Shown here piece after piece: positions 59,865 to 64,000 of a stretch of DNA of 64,000 nt. Where the stretch lies: assembly GCF_024519435.1 (NCBI RefSeq), contig NZ_JALJRZ010000001.1:496001-560000 (forward strand). The letters run 5' to 3'. The notes beneath the pieces were generated by a model. The model was given only the letters and a program-made list of their open reading frames with translations, had not been told where the DNA came from and did not search any database. The DNA comes from Terrabacter sp. Ter38 (GTDB lineage: Bacteria; Actinomycetota; Actinomycetes; Actinomycetales; Dermatophilaceae). Position 1 is the stretch's first letter; every line of letters begins with the position of its first letter. The position numbers and the translations under genes are program-made.

Positions 59865-60668
59865 ATGGCGGACGTCTATCTCCACGGTCACCACCCGAGC
59901 GTCCTCGCGTCGCACGGGGCGCGGACCGCCGCCGACTCGGCGGCCTACCTGCTCCCCCACCTGCACGACGGGCTGACGGTCCTCGACGTCGGCTGCGGGC
60001 CCGGCACGATCACGCTCGACCTCGCCGAGGCGGTCGGCCCCTCGGGCGAGGTGGTCGGGGTCGAGATCGTCGACGGCCCTCTCGAGCAGGCCCGCCGCCA
60101 CGCTGCAGCACGCGGTGACGAACGCACCCGCTTCGAGCGCGCCGACGTCATGGCACTTCCGTATGCCGCCGCGTCCTTCGACGTCGTCCATGCCCACCAG
60201 GTGCTCCAGCACCTCACCGACCCCGTGGGCGCCCTGCGGGAGATGGCGCGGGTCGCTCGCCCGGGAGGCATCGTCGCCACACGCGACGTCGACTACGCCT
60301 CGATGGTGTGGCACCCGGCATCGCAGGGGATGACCCGCTGGCTCGACCTCTACCGCCACCTCGCGCGACTCAACCACGCCGAGCCGGACGCCGGCCGCCA
60401 CCTCGTCGCCTGGGCGCACGCCGCCGGACTCACCCGGCTCACGCCGTCGGCCTCGCTGTGGACGTACGCGACGCCGGAGCAGTGCGCATGGTGGGGCGGC
60501 ACGTGGGCGCGGCGCACCCTCGAGTCGACGTTCGCGACCCAGGCGTTGGGGCGGGGGCTCGCGACCGACGACGAGCTCGCGGGGATCAGCGCCGCCTGGC
60601 AGGCCTGGTCGACGCACCCCGACGCGTGGTTCGCGATGACCCACGCGGACGTCCTCGCCCACGTCTGA
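59865..60668 (+). CDS. SAM-dependent methyltransferase (class I)
   Basis: 267 residues. Motif I is VLDVGCGPGTITLDLA, the acidic residue follows in VVGVEIVDGPLEQA, and motif III-IV regions FDVVHAHQVLQHL and RPGGIVATRDVDYASM are present. It resembles ubiquinone/menaquinone or small-molecule methyltransferases of the UbiE type, but the quinone-specific parts are not seen. The substrate is unknown. It is unlinked to the sugar operon by a terminator. Confidence 0.85.
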   Translation: MADVYLHGHHPSVLASHGARTAADSAAYLLPHLHDGLTVLDVGCGPGTITLDLAEAVGPSGEVVGVEIVDGPLEQARRHAAARGDERTRFERADVMALPYAAASFDVVHAHQVLQHLTDPVGALREMARVARPGGIVATRDVDYASMVWHPASQGMTRWLDLYRHLARLNHAEPDAGRHLVAWAHAAGLTRLTPSASLWTYATPEQCAWWGGTWARRTLESTFATQALGRGLATDDELAGISAAWQAWSTHPDAWFAMTHADVLAHV

Positions 60669-60739
60669 GACATCCACGGCGGCCGGGCGACAGCGGAATC
60701 CGGTCGCGGTCACCGGGCGTGCCTTGCGAGAGTTACCGT

Positions 60740-61594
60740 ATGCCGCGCTCCTCCAGCACGTTCACGCTCGTCACCGACGCCGCCGAGGCACAGGCGCGCT
60801 TCGCGGGCCTCGTGGCGCGCGAACCGGAGGCGCTCAGCGTCCTCGCGAGCGTGACGGAGGGTCTCGTCGTCGACCGGAGCCGCTACGTGGGCCCGAGGTG
60901 GTGGGCGGCCACCGACGCGCGCGGTGAGGTGGTCGGTGCCTTCATGCACACGCCGCCCCACCCGCTGCACATCGCGCTCGCCAGCGCCGACGAGGCCCGC
61001 GACCTCGCCGCCCTGCTCGCGGCACGGCGCGACGTGCTGCCCGGCGTCGGCGGCCAGCGTGAACCGGCCGAGGCCTTCGCCACGGAGTGGGTCGCGCGCA
61101 CCGGGGCGACGTCGAGGGTCGCCATGGAGGTGGGCCGCTTCGACCTGCCGGCCCGGCCGCACGTGCCCTTCGAGGTGAGCGGCTCCTTCCGGCTCGCGAG
61201 GCAGGCCGACACGGCGCTCGTCGACGGCTGGCACCAGCAGTTCGTCGACGCGATCGAGGGCGAGGGCCGGGTCGTCCCGTCCCTCGACCGGCACGTCGAC
61301 GACGGACGGGTCGGCCTCTGGGAGGACGCCGGCCGCACGGTGTCGATGGCGTATGCCTCCCCCGCCAGCGGTGGGGTCACCCGCATCTCAGGGGTGTGGA
61401 CCCCGCCGGGACTGCGCGGGCGCGGCTACGCGAGCGGGGTGGTGGCCGCCCTCAGCATCGCCCGCCTCGATGCGGGCGATGCCTGCATGCTCTACACCGA
61501 CCTCGCCAACCCGACGTCGAACGCCATCTACACGGCGATGGGCTACCGGCGTGTCGGTGACAGCATCAGCATCGCGTTCGGTGACCTGGCCTGA
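60740..61594 (+). CDS. GNAT-family N-acetyltransferase (two-domain)
   Basis: 284 residues from the ATG at 60740. The C-terminal GNAT domain has ISGVWTPPGLRGRGYASGVV (acetyl-CoA loop), CMLYTDLANPTSNAIYTAMG and YRRVGDS. The N-terminal half is a degenerate GNAT-like domain, as in other paired-domain enzymes. It is 71 bases after the methyltransferase. Acceptor unknown. Confidence 0.78.
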   Translation: MPRSSSTFTLVTDAAEAQARFAGLVAREPEALSVLASVTEGLVVDRSRYVGPRWWAATDARGEVVGAFMHTPPHPLHIALASADEARDLAALLAARRDVLPGVGGQREPAEAFATEWVARTGATSRVAMEVGRFDLPARPHVPFEVSGSFRLARQADTALVDGWHQQFVDAIEGEGRVVPSLDRHVDDGRVGLWEDAGRTVSMAYASPASGGVTRISGVWTPPGLRGRGYASGVVAALSIARLDAGDACMLYTDLANPTSNAIYTAMGYRRVGDSISIAFGDLA

Positions 61595-61598
61595 CGCC

Positions 61599-62009
61599 TC
61601 AGCGCATCACTCCCCCGGCGCGCATCGCCGTGCGGATCATCGGCCACTGGAGCGGCAGCCGCGCGACGGTCGCGGCGAGGTAGCCCTGCCGCTTCGCGTC
61701 GTCCGGCTTCCGGTCGAGGCGACGCTTGGCCTGGCCCGTCATCGTGACGTTCGCCGGGAAGACCGCGACGAGAAGTGCCGCCGACGCCAGACCGGCCACG
61801 CGACGCGTGCGAGGGATGAACAGCCCCACGGCGCAGGCGATCTCGAGCGCCCCCGAGGCATACACGAGTGCGCGGCGTGACGGGAGCTGCTGGGGCACCA
61901 TCGCCTCGAAGGGCTCGGGCCTGACGAAGTGCATCGTGCCCGAGGCGAGGAAGAGGCCGGCCAGAGCGATGGCGTCCCTGCCGAGCGGGGCGTTCGTCAC
62001 GGTCTTCAT
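61599..62009 (-). CDS. DoxX-family membrane protein
   Basis: 136 residues with four membrane segments. LAGLFLASGTMHFVRPEPFEAMVP and ASGALEIACAVGLFIPRTRRVAG fit the DoxX/SURF4-like family. Members are linked to redox or thiol homeostasis, but the function is not fixed. The gene converges on the GNAT gene with only four bases between their stops. Confidence 0.78.
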   Translation of the reverse strand: MKTVTNAPLGRDAIALAGLFLASGTMHFVRPEPFEAMVPQQLPSRRALVYASGALEIACAVGLFIPRTRRVAGLASAALLVAVFPANVTMTGQAKRRLDRKPDDAKRQGYLAATVARLPLQWPMIRTAMRAGGVMR

Positions 62010-62039
62010 GCGTCCACCCTAGGCCGGTCTCCCGAGGAG

Positions 62040-62888
62040 CTAGAGCAGCACCGTCGTGAACGAACCGACCTCGCGGAAGCCGCAGCGCTCATACGTCGCT
62101 CGAGCCGCGACGTTGAAGTCGTTGACGTAGAGCGACACCTCGTCAGCCAGGCCCGACAGCACCTGCTCGACGACGCTCGCCATGGCAGGCACCGACAGAC
62201 CCTGTCCGCGCAGCCGAGGATGCAGCCAGACCCCCTGGACCTGGGCGCAGCCGAGGGCGAGCGAACCGACGTCGGCCTTGAAGACGACCTCGCCGTCCTC
62301 GATCTTGACGAAAGTGTGGCCGGCGCGGATCAACGCGGCGATGCTCGCCCGGTAGCCGCGGTCGGAGCCGAAGTAGGGCGGGTAGCCGATCTCCTCGGTG
62401 AACATGTGCGCCGCGGCGGGAAGGACGAGGTCGACCTCGTCCATCCGGGCCGGCCGCACTCCGGGGTCGAGGCGCATGCCGAGCGTCGAGGGACGCGTGC
62501 GTGTCGTCAGCAGCGGCTGGTGGGTGCGGATCGCGCGAACGGGTCCCCACGTGGGGCCGAGCCGATCCCACAGACCCACGACCTGCCCGCTCGGGCCGAA
62601 GATCGAGGCGCACTGACGGCGCATCCTGCTGATGCGCGTCGCGACGGCCGCGACGCCGTCGTCGTCGAGCTCCACGGGCACGACGTTGGCGCTGACCCAG
62701 GCGAGGCCGCGCAGCTCACCGTCGCCCCAGTGCCCGAGGAGCGCGCCCGGGGACGTGCGCAGCGATCCCTCGACGATGCGGGCGGCGACGAAGGCGTTGG
62801 CCACCCGGTCACGCGCGCACACCTCGAGCGCGGCGTCGTGGTCGGCCGCCGACAGCGGTCGCACAGGGAGGCGTTGGCGGAGCACCAC
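62040..62888 (-). CDS. GNAT-family protein with DUF4081 domain
   Basis: 282 residues. An N-terminal DUF4081 part (RPLSAADHDAALEVCARDRVANAF) is followed by a GNAT domain with VQGVWLHPRLRGQGLSVPAM and SLYVNDFNVAARATYERCGF. In other actinobacteria this gene lies between ispG and proS. Here it is still near ispG but separated from proS by the sugar transporter and other genes. Acceptor unknown. Confidence 0.8.
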   Translation of the reverse strand: MVLRQRLPVRPLSAADHDAALEVCARDRVANAFVAARIVEGSLRTSPGALLGHWGDGELRGLAWVSANVVPVELDDDGVAAVATRISRMRRQCASIFGPSGQVVGLWDRLGPTWGPVRAIRTHQPLLTTRTRPSTLGMRLDPGVRPARMDEVDLVLPAAAHMFTEEIGYPPYFGSDRGYRASIAALIRAGHTFVKIEDGEVVFKADVGSLALGCAQVQGVWLHPRLRGQGLSVPAMASVVEQVLSGLADEVSLYVNDFNVAARATYERCGFREVGSFTTVLL

Positions 62889-63000
62889 CCAAGAGTGCCC
62901 GCCCGCGGGCCGGGTGTCACCCCGGCGCGCCTCACGAACCCGTCACGACCACCGTGACCGGGCCTTCGTGCGGCCGGCCGGAACCGCTCGGAGCCGGGTC

Positions 63001-63678
63001 TCACCGTCGCGCGACGAGGCCGGGCCGCTCGAGGTCGGTGTTGTCCAGCACCCACCTCGCCCGGGCTCGCGGGTCGGCAGCCGCGAGGTAGAGGCGCTGG
63101 CCCTGCACGTAGCGGCGGTTCGACTCCGCCTCCGGGTCGGGGTCGTGTCCGTCCCCGAAGCGGGCGTTGCCCCGGGGCACCGAGACGGTGAAGGGCACCT
63201 CGACCCACACCGCGGCATCCCAGACGTCGGCGAGCTCCGGACGCTGGAGGAAGATCCCGTCGACGATCAGCACCGTGTCGGGCCCGACCGTGACGGGGGC
63301 GCGCCGCACCGGCTCGTCGGCCTCGACGTCGTTGACGGCTGGGGTGACGGGTTCGCCGCGGCGGAAGGGCTCGACGACGGCGCGCCGGAACGCGTCGTAG
63401 TCGTAGGAGTCCTCGTAGAAGGTCTCCGGCCCCCGACCCCGGGCGAAGCGCTGGGCCCTGGGCCGGTGGAACCCGTCGATGGAGAGGCGCAGCACGCCGC
63501 GCGCCGCGTCGAGGCCGCCGATCACTTCGGCGAGCTGGTCCGCGAGGACTGTCTTGCCGGCGCCGTCGAAGCCGTCGACCGCCACGGCCACGCGCTCACC
63601 CGGGCGCAGCGCGACGACACGCTCGGCGAGGTCGTGCAGGACGGCATACCGCTCGGTCGAACGGACGGGGGCGCGCAC
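63001..63678 (-). CDS. Uridine-kinase-like P-loop NTPase
   Basis: 225 residues from the GTG at 63678, one base after the ispG stop. The P-loop GFDGAGKTVLAD, followed by LRLSIDGFHRPR and VLIVDGIFLQRPELADVWD, fits the uridine kinase/phosphoribulokinase superfamily. It is probably a nucleoside or similar small-molecule kinase. The pairing with ispG suggests co-transcription only. Confidence 0.78.
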   Translation of the reverse strand: MRAPVRSTERYAVLHDLAERVVALRPGERVAVAVDGFDGAGKTVLADQLAEVIGGLDAARGVLRLSIDGFHRPRAQRFARGRGPETFYEDSYDYDAFRRAVVEPFRRGEPVTPAVNDVEADEPVRRAPVTVGPDTVLIVDGIFLQRPELADVWDAAVWVEVPFTVSVPRGNARFGDGHDPDPEAESNRRYVQGQRLYLAAADPRARARWVLDNTDLERPGLVARR

Positions 63679-63679
63679 C

Positions 63680-64000
<321 letters not shown>

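Overview
The window is a high-GC (roughly 70% by eye) actinobacterial chromosome segment. Gene content and order point to Micrococcales, most like the Intrasporangiaceae/Dermatophilaceae (Janibacter-type) group. The signs are the nusA-ylxR-infB-rbfA-truB-ribF block, an ileS T-box with an ultrashort stem I, a DUF4233 gene between folC and ndk, an MctP/DUF3311 pair, and many GTG starts in 4-base stop/start overlaps. The lineage is an inference; no rRNA or tRNA gene was seen. I see no insertion sequence, phage gene or CRISPR array.

Layout. 1-850: end of azlC, azlD and a YjbR-like gene. 958-2636 (minus): trhO and dapB. 2764-4368: a secreted GH25-like/FG-GAP protein. 4533-7216 (minus): rpsO-pnp. 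7479-10033: a small membrane protein, a lipoprotein and lpd. 10209-12184: a DUF3311/MctP carboxylate transporter behind a CRP/GlxR-like site. 12333-24791 (minus): one long co-directional block, reading T-box, ileS, GNAT, folC, an L12-CTD-like membrane protein, DUF4233, ndk, mreB, mreC, mreD, PBP2 and a FUSC protein. 24814-27928 (plus): FAD-linked oxidase, M28 peptidase and NUDIX protein. 28071-32110 (minus): radical SAM protein and acyl-CoA synthetase. 32256-41235 (minus): rimP-nusA-ylxR-infB-rbfA-truB-ribF-rodA. 41369-46964 (plus): DUF4439, an APH-like kinase, a MATE exporter and a DUF255 thioredoxin protein.

47053-51690 is the most unusual stretch. An orphan OmpR-type response regulator converges on a small Hpt-fold protein that has lost its phosphorylatable histidine. 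Next to them is a flavin electron-transfer set: a ferric-reductase-like haem/FAD membrane protein, an FMN-binding protein and the FMN transferase ApbE. 51828-55176 (minus) is proS-HAD-TSUP in overlapping order. 55516-59750 (plus) is a multiple-monosaccharide ABC transporter (mmsA-mmsB-chvE type). The rest holds a methyltransferase, two GNAT proteins, a DoxX protein, a uridine-kinase-like protein and the end of ispG.

Functionally the window combines translation (initiation factor, tRNA synthetases, ribosome maturation, T-box control), RNA turnover (PNPase), rod-shape wall growth (MreBCD, PBP2, RodA) and several transporters. Blocks that are usually contiguous in actinobacteria (ribF/rpsO-pnp; ispG-GNAT-proS-rimP-nusA) are split here by accessory genes. 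A heptamer, GGCATAC, recurs about 27 times and often forces rare codons.
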